Positions 1-12,100 of a DNA stretch of 64,000 nucleotides are shown here, piece after piece; within the stretch, counting starts at the first letter, position 1, and the number at the start of each line of letters is the position of its first letter. The DNA comes from Larus michahellis. Taxonomy: Eukaryota > Chordata > Aves > Charadriiformes > Laridae. The DNA lies in assembly GCF_964199755.1 (NCBI RefSeq), contig NC_133901.1, positions 12,167,556 to 12,231,555 of the forward strand, read 5' to 3'. A program made the translations under genes and the position numbers. The notes beneath the pieces were generated by a model that made no database searches, was not told the origin of the DNA, and was given only the letters and a program-made list of their open reading frames with translations.

Positions 1-1880
1 CCTCTTGGTGCACTCCAAACCCTAATATTTAGTCTTACCACTCTATTTGAACTAGTGATCACAAACAGCTGAGGACCTAACCCAGTCTGTTTGGATAGTG
101 GGACTCATTCTCCAGAATAGCGATGCTGATAGACTAGAAGAAACAATTAACAGAGGTAGGAAAAATTATATCCGCTTCTTGGACTGCACTACTAGCAGTC
201 AGTTTAAGAGTCTGACTAGAAGAAAAGTCAAACTTGGCAGATCAGCTTCAGCAATAGAAGCACTATGGGCTTCCTCTGGTCAAAAGGGTATGACCTTGAG
301 TCTTGCTACTCTTGCAATTTCATATTCAATTATTACCATAATTTTCAAGAATAAGATTTACTTGCAGTTCTAGGGAGTTTATATTATCTGTCCTGATAGG
401 ATTGCAGTTATTCTTAGATGGAATCCAAACCTACTTATTTAGCTCTATCAGGGAACGTAAGAATAGCACAGGTTAATGTTGTGGGTGGGGATATTGAGGT
501 TTGGAACACTACTGATGGCAACTGCTGAATCCAGCTCGTGCACAATAACCCAAAGGAGTATATCCCAGAAATTAGTCAAAGCTAGTAAAAGTCTTTGGAT
601 GGCAGGTGTCACGTTAGTTCCTTGCATAACAGCCGGAGCAGTGTGAGATATAGTTGGGAGGGGTTGAGATGAGCGTGCTCAGGATGCTGTGTTTGGAGTT
701 TGGCAGAGGATGTGATACAGGGAGGTGTATATGAGAATGTGTACTTGGTGGGAAATTGCTTGAGTGTTACTTCAGTTTGTTGGCTTGGTTCAGCACATGA
801 GGTGTTTGGCAGTAACTGGAAGAAGGAATTTGGCATTTTACAGGTTGGCAGTAAGTTGAAGAAGGAACTGGGCATTTTACAGGCAATATACATGTAGGCT
901 GAGAGTGAGAATGAAGATGGTGTGCCATAAAATGAAGTCAGGTTAGGGACTGAACATCTGCAAGGAGTTATGGTCCAGAGATGGCACACTGAGTGTTTGC
1001 TGGGGGGAAGGAGATGGCAGTGTTGTAGTATGCATGGTAATCTGGGAGATGCACTGAGTGAGCACAAAGGGGCTGTATGTGGGGTGGTGAGTGAAAACTG
1101 TCAGGTAGGGAAGGAGCTGTACAGCTCGATGAGGACCAGAAGTGCTAAATGTGTATTTGGAGGCAAGACCCAAATTCCTATATTTTGTATGCACACTTGT
1201 TTTGAGTTGGGCTGGAAAGCTGGGGAGGTTCATGAAGAGAGCAAGGAACAAAAGATACAGGTAAAACTCTTTGATTAATTTAACATGGGCAACTCTAGGT
1301 GAACACTGAGAGGGACAAGTGGGAAAAAGAAGAGGTTCTATCAGACAGTTCCCCAAAAGGCCAAACAGAGAAGCAGGGAGAGGGCTGCCTTGATGGCACT
1401 GGCAGCGTTGCAACACAGGATCCAGAGGTGTGGTGAATGGCTGCAGCGATGCTTACAGTGGAAATACCAGAAGTTCCCTCCATATGTCCCCAGTGATCTA
1501 AAACCTGGAGAAGGCAAAAAATCCCCCATGTTCATGTCTTGGTCGTACCTGCCCCAAGCCTGTGGCTCCACTGCTGTGTCAAAACATTGGGGTCTCCAGA
1601 GCGCTGGGTATGGGCAGCACGACCATTTGTGACAAACTTCGTCTATACATTGGTGTGGGCAGCTGGTGGTCACAGAGGCACCCAAACCACGTCTGCTCCT
1701 GTGCTACATCTTCTGAGAACCTCACAGGCCCTGCAGCTCTCTCACTTCGAAGGCATACACACTGGATTTGCTCCACGCTGGGGGAGGAGGCGGGGGGCAG
1801 TTGGTACCCCGGAGCCTCACGCCCAGACTGAGGTATTTTGACAGGCCTGGCTGCAGGTTCCAGGACGGCTTGAGGCAGAG
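1..1880. other. Upstream flank of the MSL2 CpG island, no gene recognised
   Basis: I see no supported coding gene here. From about 600 to 1420 the plus strand is rich in G and poor in C, and this keeps several reading frames open by chance on the minus strand. A 39-bp tandem duplication lies at 806-883. In human the next gene beyond MSL2 is PCCB, which points away from MSL2, but no PCCB exon is recognisable in this stretch. Confidence 0.5.
806..883. repeat. 39-bp tandem duplication, two copies
   Basis: Two adjacent copies of a 39-bp unit, 806-844 and 845-883, differ at about four positions. Each copy begins TTGGCAGTAA and ends GGCATTTTACAGG. It sits in a G-rich strand-skewed stretch upstream of the MSL2 promoter. 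Confidence 0.85.
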
Positions 1881-2291
1881 GCGGGGTCCGACTCCTCAGC
1901 CCGAGAGGCGAGAGCGGAGACGCTCGCCATGACGGGAGCACCGAGCAGCGTCCGCGCCCAGCCGTTCTAGAGGCCACGGCCGCCCGTGAGGTGGCGGCCT
2001 GGAGCGCGGGGGAAGCCCAAACGCCCCCGGGCACGGGGCGGCCGTCCCCGCCCGCCCGGCGAGGGAGCGGCGGCGGCCCGCCCTCCGCGAGGCCGGCGTG
2101 GCGACCGCCCTGAGGCGAGGGCGACCGTTGGCGGCGACTGTTACGGCGCGCGCGCTCCCCTCTCCCTCAGGGCGAGGGCGGCAGGGCATCCCCGCGGCGG
2201 CGCGCGCGGACCCCGCTAGAGGGCGCTGCGCTCCCCCCTCCCCCCGCCCCGCGGGATGGGCCCCTGCTGCGGGGAGGGAAGCGTCCCGGCC

Positions 2292-2301
2292 GCGCATGCG
2301 C
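2292..2301. promoter_or_regulatory. NRF1 binding motif
   Basis: The sequence GCGCATGCGC is the palindromic core recognised by NRF1, common just upstream of start sites in CpG-island promoters. It lies about 690 bp before the MSL2 start codon. Binding is inferred from the motif alone. Confidence 0.6.
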
Positions 2302-2328
2302 AGTGCCGGGCGCCAGACGGCAGCGGCG

Positions 2329-2993
2329 ATGGCTCCGCAGTGACGGTTGGAGCTAACGGTCGCTATTGACATTGCGGCGCGGATCGCGGCGGCCGACCCG
2401 GCCCCGCTCGGCGGCGCCCGCCCCGCGGCCACCCGGCCAGCAGCCACCGGCCCCGCGGAGGAGGCGGCGGCGGCGCCGCGGTGATGCGGCCGCGCTGAGG
2501 CCCAGGTGCATCCGCCTCCCTCCCTCCCCTCCCTCCCTCCCTCCCCCGCCGCCGGATCGGGCAGCGCGGCCCGGCCCGCCGCCGCCCTGAGCTGGCTTCG
2601 CCGTTCCTCCCTGCGGCCGCCGCCATGGCGGGCCGCCGCTGAGGAAGCGTCCGCTCGGAGGGGAGGGCGGCCCGGCATGGCCCGCAGCCTGGAGTAGCCG
2701 CGCCGCCGCCTCCTCCCTGCGCTGTGCGGCTGCGGGCGGGCCGAGGCCGCTGCTCGGGAGCGAGGCCCCGCTGGAGGCGGAGGAGGAGCCAGCGCGGCCC
2801 CTCTGACAGGGCCGCCGGGCCGCCGCGGCCTCCGCGCTGCCGCCGCCGCCGCCGCGCGGCTCCAGGTGGCCCCGGACCAAGGTGACACCCGGCCTGCCGC
2901 CCCCGCCCCGGGGCCACCTGCCCCCTCGGCCGGCACGGCCTCGGCGCCGCGCTTTCTTCTCACCCCGGAGCCGGCGGCGTGCGAGCGGCTGCG
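2329..2993 (+). other. MSL2: MSL2 5' leader with four minimal upstream ORFs
   Basis: If transcription starts upstream of 2329, the leader carries four very short upstream reading frames that all stop before the main start codon: 2329-2343 (4 codons plus stop), 2484-2498 (4 codons), 2625-2642 (5 codons) and 2677-2697 (6 codons). The ATG at 2625 has a perfect GCCGCCATGG context, and the ATG at 2677 has G at -3 and +4. They could lower or regulate translation of MSL2. The leader boundary and the absence of splicing within it are inferred. Confidence 0.5.
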
Positions 2994-3135
2994 ATGAACC
3001 CGGTGAATGCCACTGCTCTCTACGTTTCAGCGAGCCGCCTGGTGCTCAACTACGACCCTGGGGATCCCCAGTCCTTTACCGAGATTAACAAGCTCCTGCC
3101 CTTCTTCAGGCAGTCCCTCTCCTGCTGCGTTTGCG
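2994..3135 (+). CDS. MSL2: MSL2 coding exon 1
   Basis: This exon encodes residues 1-47 plus the first base of codon 48. It ends in the CCVC motif that holds the first two zinc ligands of the RING finger (C44, C47). The donor is G|GTGAGG at 3136. Confidence 0.95.
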
Positions 3136-6100
3136 GTGAGGATCTTTCTTTTGTTCCCTGCACAATGAGCCCCCCCTCGGGCGGGCTTCGCCGGTGGGAC
3201 CGCGGCGGCGGGGCTGGGCCGTGTGTGTGTCCCCCCCGCCTCGAGGGCCGGGCTCACCCACGGAGGCGGCCCAGAAAACTTTTCCTCGGGATTTTCGCCG
3301 CGGAGCACCCCCCCGGTCCCGGTGGGACGGTGGGGGGCGGGGGGGACCCACGTGTGTGGGGGAGCGGGGGGGGGGGGCGGCGGGTTGTGAACGGTGGAGT
3401 GGGGAAAAATCAGCCCGAATTGGGGGGAAACGTGCGGGCGCCGCTGGTGGGAAAGAGAGAAGGGTGTTAGGGACTGAATAGCCTGGCGGGCTGGGAAGAA
3501 AATATTCTGTTTTGTTTTGCTTTTTTTTTATTGTTGAGAGAGTGTGTTTTGCCCGAAACGCAACGCTTTATTATGGTCACTTTATTTCATCAAGGGTATG
3601 GTAGTTATTAGTGGTTATCGGAATACCCTGGTATAGTGGAGATAATTGCTTTAAAAAAGTGATGACTAAGAGCAAGTGTGGTTAAAGATACTCAAAACAA
3701 TATACAGACCATAGAGGCAGGGAAATAAGAACTTTTTCCTTTTTTTTTTTTAATTCCCTCCTTGAAACATAAAGAACAAAAAAGTAATTCAGATTGAAAG
3801 CCAGGAATTTTAAGCGCACAGAAACAATGTTTGGATTTTTTATTTTTTTTGGGGGGGGGGGGGGGGTGAGTAGCAGATAATTGTCCTATAACAATAATTA
3901 CCATAAAAAGCAAATAGGCTGAAAGTCTGGTAGGATCTCCCCGCTCTGCCCCCTCCCCCAAACCAGAGCATATTCTGCGTTTTGTGGGAAAAGGCAGAGA
4001 TCTGGAATTTCAGTATTACAGCCTGGGGAACCCTGGGAAGGAATTGCATTCTGCTGTGTTTATGAAGTGGAGGCACGTGTCCGTTCCTGGTAGGAAGCTC
4101 TGGAATAAGCTGTCAACCTTTCTTGAGCTTTCCTTTGAAACCTTGGTCGGCATTGGGAGAGGGAGGCCGAAGTGTTAGACCTCTCCGTTGATTAATTGCG
4201 TTAATTCTCCTTTTTTTCCCTTCTGGTAGTTTTCAGTCCTGGCCCTGTGTGTGTTTGTATTCTCTTTACAGAGTTGACTTATGTCCACTATGTTTGTGTG
4301 TGTTTATCTTTACTAATGTGTATGGTCACAATAAGATGTAATTGAATTACGGGGGTTTATAAAGTTAAATATTGTATTTATTTACAGAATCGGGATTTTA
4401 ACTGTGGAGGCTGCTAAACTAGTGGTGGATGCTTCCTATCCTGTAGCCATTGGCTCCTCCCACTTAAAGTCTTAGAAAATAGAGATCTGTTTGTACTGGG
4501 AAAGAGGGAGCCTATTCCCAGGATCACTGCATCGTCATTTCCTGAAATAATTTGTCTAAGGGTTTTTTTATTCACATAACCCTGATGTCAACATTGATGC
4601 ACCTCTGCTCTTTAGCTCTTGCTTGTTACCTTAGGCTCTGTTAATTCCAGTCCCTAATTGTGCTTTTTTCAATAAGTCCTTCTTGCTTTTGGTCAATCAT
4701 CAGAGTGCTTTTGCCTAAAAATATGCTGATATTTTTCTGATTTTTTTATTTTTAAACATAGGGACTACGTGTTTCTAACTACTTTGCTTTTTGGCCTCTC
4801 CACTCTTAAGACTGGTCTTCTGAAATGTGTTCTTTGTACTCCTTGCCTTGACTTCTTCCCTTCTTGGCTTTTTGCAGTCTTATTTTTACACTCTGTGCTA
4901 TTGAAATCGTCTATCTTTAATTTGTCCCTGCCCGAATTCCTGAGCTATTTTTCCCCTCTTCAGCTTTTCTTGCTTGGCTTTTCTGTCCCTCTCGGTTTCG
5001 TAGAGCAGACCATGCATTTTCGTTTGTTTTCTTTATTGACTTGTGCTTCCATGGATATTCCTACTTACAAACTGTTTCTTAATGGTTCCGTTTCCCCTCT
5101 TCATCCTTTATTTTCTTTGAATTTTAACGTTACTTCTTTGGCTTATATTTTTTTCTACTGTGCCTAGCTCTCAGATAACTGTTGTTTGTTTCAGATATTT
5201 TATCTACAAGTGACTCCCCAGTACTTTCTCTCTGTGTCTTGGGCTCCTCTTTGTGGCGTGGTAGCATACAGAGGCCTCAGTGAATACCAGGCTCTTTGTG
5301 AAGCCATACAGTAAAATACAGTTTCTGTCCTGCAGAGTTAGTAGTGTCTTTCTTGAACCTGCAGGCAGTTAGTCATGGGAGAGTGGTCCTGCCCAATACA
5401 AAACTGTCCGCTCTGGCGTTGACCAGAGTCATAAATCTTCAGCTCAGACCAGTAAAGGCAAATCAGCCCTCTTTTTCTTGTTTGCTTTTTGTGTTCCTTT
5501 TCTCCCACTTCTATCAGGGGTGGATATTGGTGCCCCTTTCTCTCTTTGCCCCTCCGACCTTGCTGTGATATTTTTAAAATACTTTTTTTCTCTTGTACAT
5601 GTTAGTGCTAAGAGCTGTTATACCTTCTGCATACTTAAGGTCACATAAAGCCTATCCAACCATCAAAACCTTTGTAACTTTAGTGATTTAAAAGGTAAAG
5701 TTTAGGTACTGAAGTAAAGATTACTTTGTAAGATGTTATGATCACAAGAGTGAGTGCTGTGACCACCCAAAACTTCACAGCATGGGTTTTTAAAAAAATA
5801 TTTAAAAGCTTTTCAGATGCTTACTACTGCTTTCTACCCTATTTGTCTGTTTAGACTGTGAGATCCAAATACCTGTGTATGGGTTCATGTACATGGATCT
5901 TTGCATGTCTGGTACTTCCCTTGCACAGATCTTAGTAGAATGCAGTCTTGACTGTAAATGTTTAAAAATGGTGCTTTGTTGGAGAAATGCTGCATGAATT
6001 ATCAGTAATGCATAAAGCCCCTACAATTGGTTAAAGCCTCAAATGTTGGACTTCGAAGAATTCCCTTGGGGAAATTACTCCCCAAATTAGTGCTCCTTAT

Positions 6101-9100
6101 GTCATCAGCCTTTCCTCAGTATTTAATCTCTCTGGATGCATTCTGTAAGGCTTTGTTTTGCTGTAGGTATTAATTCCACAGGCAAGATTGTCCCTTTAAT
6201 TTTAGAGACTTGTTTTTAGAAGAAATTAGTGACAGCTATATAAATCACTACTTTCTCAATGCACTAGACATAAGCCAACTCATTTTCTTTTGGTCTGATG
6301 ATCTTTTAAACCAGCTCACACGATAGGGGTGGCAGAAGTTTTTGGACCCCTGTAATTATGCAATTCTAATTAAAGCTCTGATTTTAGATTCAGATGGGCA
6401 TACATGAAGTTCCATCAGTAGGTCATAATGTAAATACGGTATTGTATTTACAGCCATTGTAAGTCAACTAAATCTCTTCCAGGTGGATTTGCGGTCTCTG
6501 CCTTGCCTAATGGGTTATAAAGGTTAAATTATGTCGATGGTACGGCGGTGTATGTTTCTAGGATTTAAGTGTGCTCATGTGATAGTTTCCTAGATGGTGT
6601 TGTAGGTAATGCATCATCCTTTCACAGGGATGTATAAGACAATATCTCCTAGAGCTTTTAAAACTTAAAAATAACTACTCCCGAGCATGCATTAGACAGA
6701 AGGTATGTGCCTTATGTGCTTTGAGGATGGGAAATCTCAGTTTCAGTCTCTGGACTAAAGTGATTATTATTATATTGCATGTTAATACCACATTGAATTT
6801 AAAAATAGTTTAGTAGGATTTATGCAACAAACTTCTATGTTTTAAAAGTAATGCCTATTGGGATAAAAATCTTCTTAAAAGTGGTGTTCTCTTTTTCAAA
6901 TACCATGTTGGTTACTGCAAGTCATTCAAAGGTTCTGTTGGCTTTTCAGCATTAACAGCCTTTTTTTCAAATTCAGTTAAAATGCCTGTAAGAGACAGAT
7001 TGCCAGTCAGATCAGCTTAGCTTTTTATCCATGGAAAACTTCATCCTGGAACCTCCGAAAGATATTTAAAAGATGTGCAAAAGATTGTTATTGCCAATTT
7101 AGAATGTGAAAGTGCTTGAAAGGTTGTGTGGCTTTAGGACAACACTTTATGTTTAGCCAGGAACCCAGCTGTAGCTTGTGCTGTAGAAATACAGGATAAG
7201 AATATAGTTCTTGCCTTAAACATCCTGTAATCTAAGTAAGGGGATGTGAGACAACATGTGGTTTAGGGGAGATAAGGGGTGGGAAGGAACAAAGAAACAG
7301 CATGACGGTACTGAGTGGTACCTTGTAGAGCTCCCATCAGATGTTTTGAGATAGCTCTTGAGAGTCTGAGAGGCTTGAAGGCTAAATAGTTAGGTAGCGT
7401 TATGGAAGCAACTTCCAAGCATGGGGAATGGCATGGATTACCAAAAAAAATAATTAAAATTGTTCTCTTTTCCTATTTAAAGGACGGTATGGGGATGTTA
7501 TTTCCATCCTGCTCTTGTGTAAAAGTATTAGCCTATTTTTTGAAAATTTTATACTGTCAACAGAAGTTGAGTCTTGTGGAACTCCTGCTAGCTAGCTTTG
7601 AAATTTCTCCATAGTTGGTGGTATATGGAGTTGTGTAAAATTTTCCATCTTTGTGCCGTCTTGTCCCTGTTGTTGGACCTGTGAAGGCTTCTCTTCTTCC
7701 TTGCCCCTTGCTGAGCTAATTGTCCATTGCTACTGCAGTTCTGACTGCTTCCCCCCTACGCTGGTACGTGCTGTGACCTTCTCCGGACCCCTTGGCGGTT
7801 GCTCTTAGTGGTGTCGGTACGGATCCCAAGTAGAGGTTATTGTTTTGGGTTGTACTTTGTCACTGGGACATTGTGAATTAGACCTGCACAGTTTCATTAA
7901 ACTTTCACATGAAAATGTCTACAAATATCTGAGGGGGAAGAAGCACCACAAGCAAGTGGAATGCAAGTGAATTATGGCTCTAGAGGAAGTAAAGTCTTTT
8001 TTTTGCTGATGGTATGGAGACAATCTGAGGCATGCAGAAGTTACGTGATGACCTTCAGAGAAGAGAAGATAGTTGGGTGACACCTAATTAGCTGTAAACT
8101 TTATAGAAAATTTGATTTCTGGTCACAGAGATGGAAAAAGGCAGAAGAAGCAAATTCTCACTACTAATAAAACTTAATTATATGCATGATACTGGATTTT
8201 CTGTTTGGGATGTGAGCCATGACTAAGTGAGTTAAGCTTGGATATAGACATTTTAAAGTGAAAAAGTGTATTTAAGTTTTGCAATGGAAAAGTTTAGCCT
8301 ATAACTCTCATTCCTTGTCCATTCTCCTTAGATTAAGGAGAGTGAAGGCTGATCATGAGCCATGCTGCCAGATCAGAGTTGCCTTTTGTGTTTGAAGTGT
8401 GATCTGGATCGATGCTTTCTTTTCAGGTATTTTTAATTGACATTTTCTTCTTTCCTCCATTTTCAATGATGAAAGATACTGACTAGCTATTAGATATCGG
8501 TAGTTTTTAGAAGTATGTTATTTTCCCCTTAAAAATTACACGAATGATTGCCAAAATCCTGAATTTTTGAAGAATGTGCAAAATAACCAGAATCTCCAAA
8601 ACAACCATCAGGGAGCATGGACTATGGGACTAACTATCTTTCAAATACCTTGTGCTGCAGGTATTCCTTTTCTTCTTGTTCTGGAGATAACCAGCACAGG
8701 CAGCTGCCTATAAAATGTCCACTCGCGCATCTCTGAATACAGCAGTTTTTAGCCAAGAACATGTTGGATGATTTCTCTTCCTCTTAAAATCTCCTTACTT
8801 TAATTCACTGTTTCCCTTTCCTGTTTTTTAAATCCTGTGTGTGACTCCTGGGAGAACTGCTCTTTCAGGGTTGTCTGCGTTGTACTGCATGTGTTTTGAT
8901 AACATAAAGTCCTACCAGTTGAATTCAAATTGGTTTCTAAACTAAAAATACTCCTCTGTCTTAGATCAAAATTGAGGAGTAGGGAGAAGTAATTGTGGTT
9001 TCCACCTTAATGGATGGTTGATACTGGGCTTAAAAAAGTGGGTTGCAGAGCGAAGATTGCAGTATTGTCTTCTGATGTGATTTGAGATGAGAGCGTGTTT

Positions 9101-12100
9101 CTCGTTGAGGCAACGGGAGATGATGGACAGGTTTTGATGGTCGCCTGAGGATATCGATTAAACTGTTTGTGTTTCAGAGTGTTTAAAGAACAGTTAATAT
9201 GTTGCCAAGAGGCATCTTTATTGGGACACCTTAGTTGTCCAGGTCTATGGACATAGTGCGTTCAAACACAGATTCCTTTGGTGGTGTTTTCTTAACCATG
9301 TTATGGTTTACAGATTAGTTTGACTAAATATGGAGTAAGTATTTGCTGGATATTATTGGAGTTCTGTGTGAGGCCAGAAAAGGTTCTTTGCATCTTTGCA
9401 TTGAGAAATGATGCACAGCACAACCTTTCTGTGCTTTCCAGATAGTAAAGATTTTCCTGCTTTTATGGAGAAATTCACTTTGAAGTCCTTCAGTGATGTA
9501 ATTTGTTATTCTGCCTCCTGAGCCTTGCAGTCGCAGCACAGGGCTTGCTGGGCCTTCTCCAGTGGGCTTGAGGAGCACAGTTTACTTTAAGATTGCGTGG
9601 TTAATCTTGATGGCATGAATTTTTTTGTTTGGCAGGAAAAAATAGTTTTCATTGATTGGGTTTTTTTTTGTTTGTGATAAATATATTTGACTTGATCTAT
9701 AACTTGCAAAGCAAGTTTTAACTCTTTTAGTGTTTATGCTGCATAGAAACATGTTAAATTAATCTTATGTGTCTAAGAAAAATGTTTACTTTGCCATTTA
9801 AAACCTCTTAAAATACAGTAACCTTGACTTTCGGAAGACATCATTACATGCAAACTTTATACTGGATGGTGAAAAAGATGAATTTATTTATCTTTTTAAA
9901 GCTTGTTCATGACAAAGTTTGAACTTTGCCACCTAGTTTATTAAAAATACATTTAGAATTTTTCCAGTCAGTGATTTTTTTTTTTTTTTTGTAAATGCAA
10001 GTACTTACAAACAGAAATATAACTTTGACATAGGACTTGGTAAAGTATGTTCTGTTGTTTATTATGCAGGGGGGTGGAGTCAGAGAACAAAGCAGTCCCT
10101 TCTACAGTTTAAATGCAATTTGTTGTCATATTTCTGGTTTTTCTCTTGAACTTTAGCCAAAGAGGTTAACTGTATTTCTCCAAATACGCAGAAAAATAGT
10201 CTAACTGTATTATTACCATGGTTAATTTGGATTCCCATGATGTTCAGACAAAAATAGTGCATTTTTTGTTTTTTTTCCAGAGAGTTATACAATTATTATT
10301 AGTCATGACCATCCCTATATGAGGGTAGTAATGTCTGTAGCTAATTTTTCATAGTTGTTTGTTGATGGAGGATGCTCTGAAATACTCAGAGACATAGGTT
10401 CAAACTTTTGTGCTAGTAATATTGCAGATGTGTCTTGTGTCCTCGTGCCTCCCAACCAAGAGTGTGGTAGCTACAAATGGGGATTTGTTTCCCAAAGGCT
10501 GGGGAGTTGGGTGTAGGGCACCTGGGTGATGGGTGGCACCTCTGCCAGGTGATCCAGTAGGTTTCTGCCTGGTGAGAAAAGTTGCCAAACTCTCTTCTAA
10601 CCGGGACAGTTGGTTGGGGCAGGGGTAGGACAAACCTCCGTTGGTCACTCTGCCTCTTGACTTCGTTGCAGCATTTGTGAAAGGTATCAACGAGCCCGTG
10701 GTTCAAGCCCACCATCTTCAGTGTCCGGTTGGAAGGGGTTTATGTTAGGGCTTGAGGTCTGTGGAAGGAGACCTTCCACTGTTGTCTTGTCCTTGGCAGT
10801 TGTCCCTTGCACTAACCTCTCTTGAAGTTTCTCTGGTTTAGACTGTATTTAGTTATTTTCTGTTGTAGTAAATATCCAGATCTTGCACCCATATAAAACA
10901 GATCTTAGACATTTGTTTTATTTTTCTGCAGATGGTTAACAGACCTTTTCACTACTTATCATATGTCTGTCTGTCATCAAATAGTTTTGCAAATAGTGCT
11001 TTTAGGTTTTTTATCAAACTCGGAAAACGCTACTGCTTTTATGATTGCATCTTTCTTTGTTGTGCTTTGAAACCTCATTGATCTCCTTACCCTTCAGTGG
11101 GATCCAGCTGATAGTTTCTTAGATGAAAAGGTGCTGTGTGGGGTTGAAGAAGGGAGCGGTGCAGGAGGGTGGTGTGAGGAGCAAGCCTTCTTCAGGGGCT
11201 TCTTCAGCTGAAGTGCTTGAGCCGTAGGTAAACGGACACCTGAATTTCAAAAAGTCGTTATCAAGTGGTACTGGTGAGGACTAGCTCCCATCCTTCAGGA
11301 GGTGGTTACCTCTGAAGCTTGAATAGCAATTTGTTAGAACCTACTGCCTGTTGCTAATTATTTTAGTAGAAACAATTGGATCATGTTTAACCCAGAAATG
11401 AAAATCCTGAAAGTCTAGCAGTCCAACTGTTAAGCTTCTGCTTAGTACTTTGAGGTGCTTGTTAAATATTAAGTGTAACATAAAAGTATACGTGTGCTCG
11501 GTCAGATTGATTATAGCTTCCTGGTTTTTTAAACTGGCTAGATTTAACAGAGCTGTAGAACTTCTGACTGATCCAAAGTTCACAGAGGCTTTTTGTAATT
11601 CTTGGTTTAAAGATGCCATCTTGGTCATTGTAATGTTCGATGTTAAGAGATGAACTGGTGCGGGTGAGCTTTCTTCTCCCCTTCTTCGTGGCTGCCAGTC
11701 CTGCGCCTGCCCCCGCGTCAGTCAGGGGGAGTGACAGCAGAAGAGGGCTGGGCTGCTGAGCTCCTGCTTGCTTTAAAACAGGGGTGACTTCTGGTGATAG
11801 GAATGCAGTCAAAGATTAAAGAGACTCTTTTGGCAGACAAATGTTGGAGATTAACCCCAGTGATACATTTATTTATACTTGTAACAAAAACTTGACATCA
11901 TAAACTTTTCTAGTTTACTTCATCAAATTAAGATTTAATAGTTAACATCATTCTTAAGACTTTGAGTTGTTAAAAAATGCAATATATCAAGTTTCAGTAG
12001 GCTTTTCCAAGGGCGCTAAAGTAGTTACTGGTGTTTAGCCCCTTTTCTAGGGCATTATATTGCTGCCTTTGCTGAGGAGGGATGAGAAGGGAAGGAGGTG

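Larger units (their letters stand above)
1880..3480. promoter_or_regulatory. MSL2: CpG island promoter of MSL2
   Basis: This block has very high GC content and dense CpG, sharply different from the AT-rich sequence on both sides. It covers the inferred start of transcription, the 5' leader, the first coding exon and the beginning of intron 1. A perfect NRF1-type palindrome lies at 2292-2301, and GC-box-like tracts are frequent. There is no TATA box that I would trust, which fits a housekeeping CpG-island promoter. The exact transcription start cannot be read from the sequence; a start near 2250-2350 is a guess. Confidence 0.85.

Noticed and set aside
609-1416. Minus-strand open frames in the upstream flank
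   Set aside because: They follow the C-rich skew of that strand and show no conserved motif, so they were treated as compositional artefacts.
1896-2963. Minus-strand open frame of 355 codons across the CpG island
   Set aside because: It is rich in Ala, Gly, Arg and Pro, as expected when stop codons are scarce in GC-rich DNA, and it lies antisense to the MSL2 leader with no recognisable domain.
4769-5167. Plus-strand hydrophobic open frame in MSL2 intron 1
   Set aside because: The hydrophobicity comes from T-rich sequence; there is no family similarity and no sign of splice sites or a promoter.
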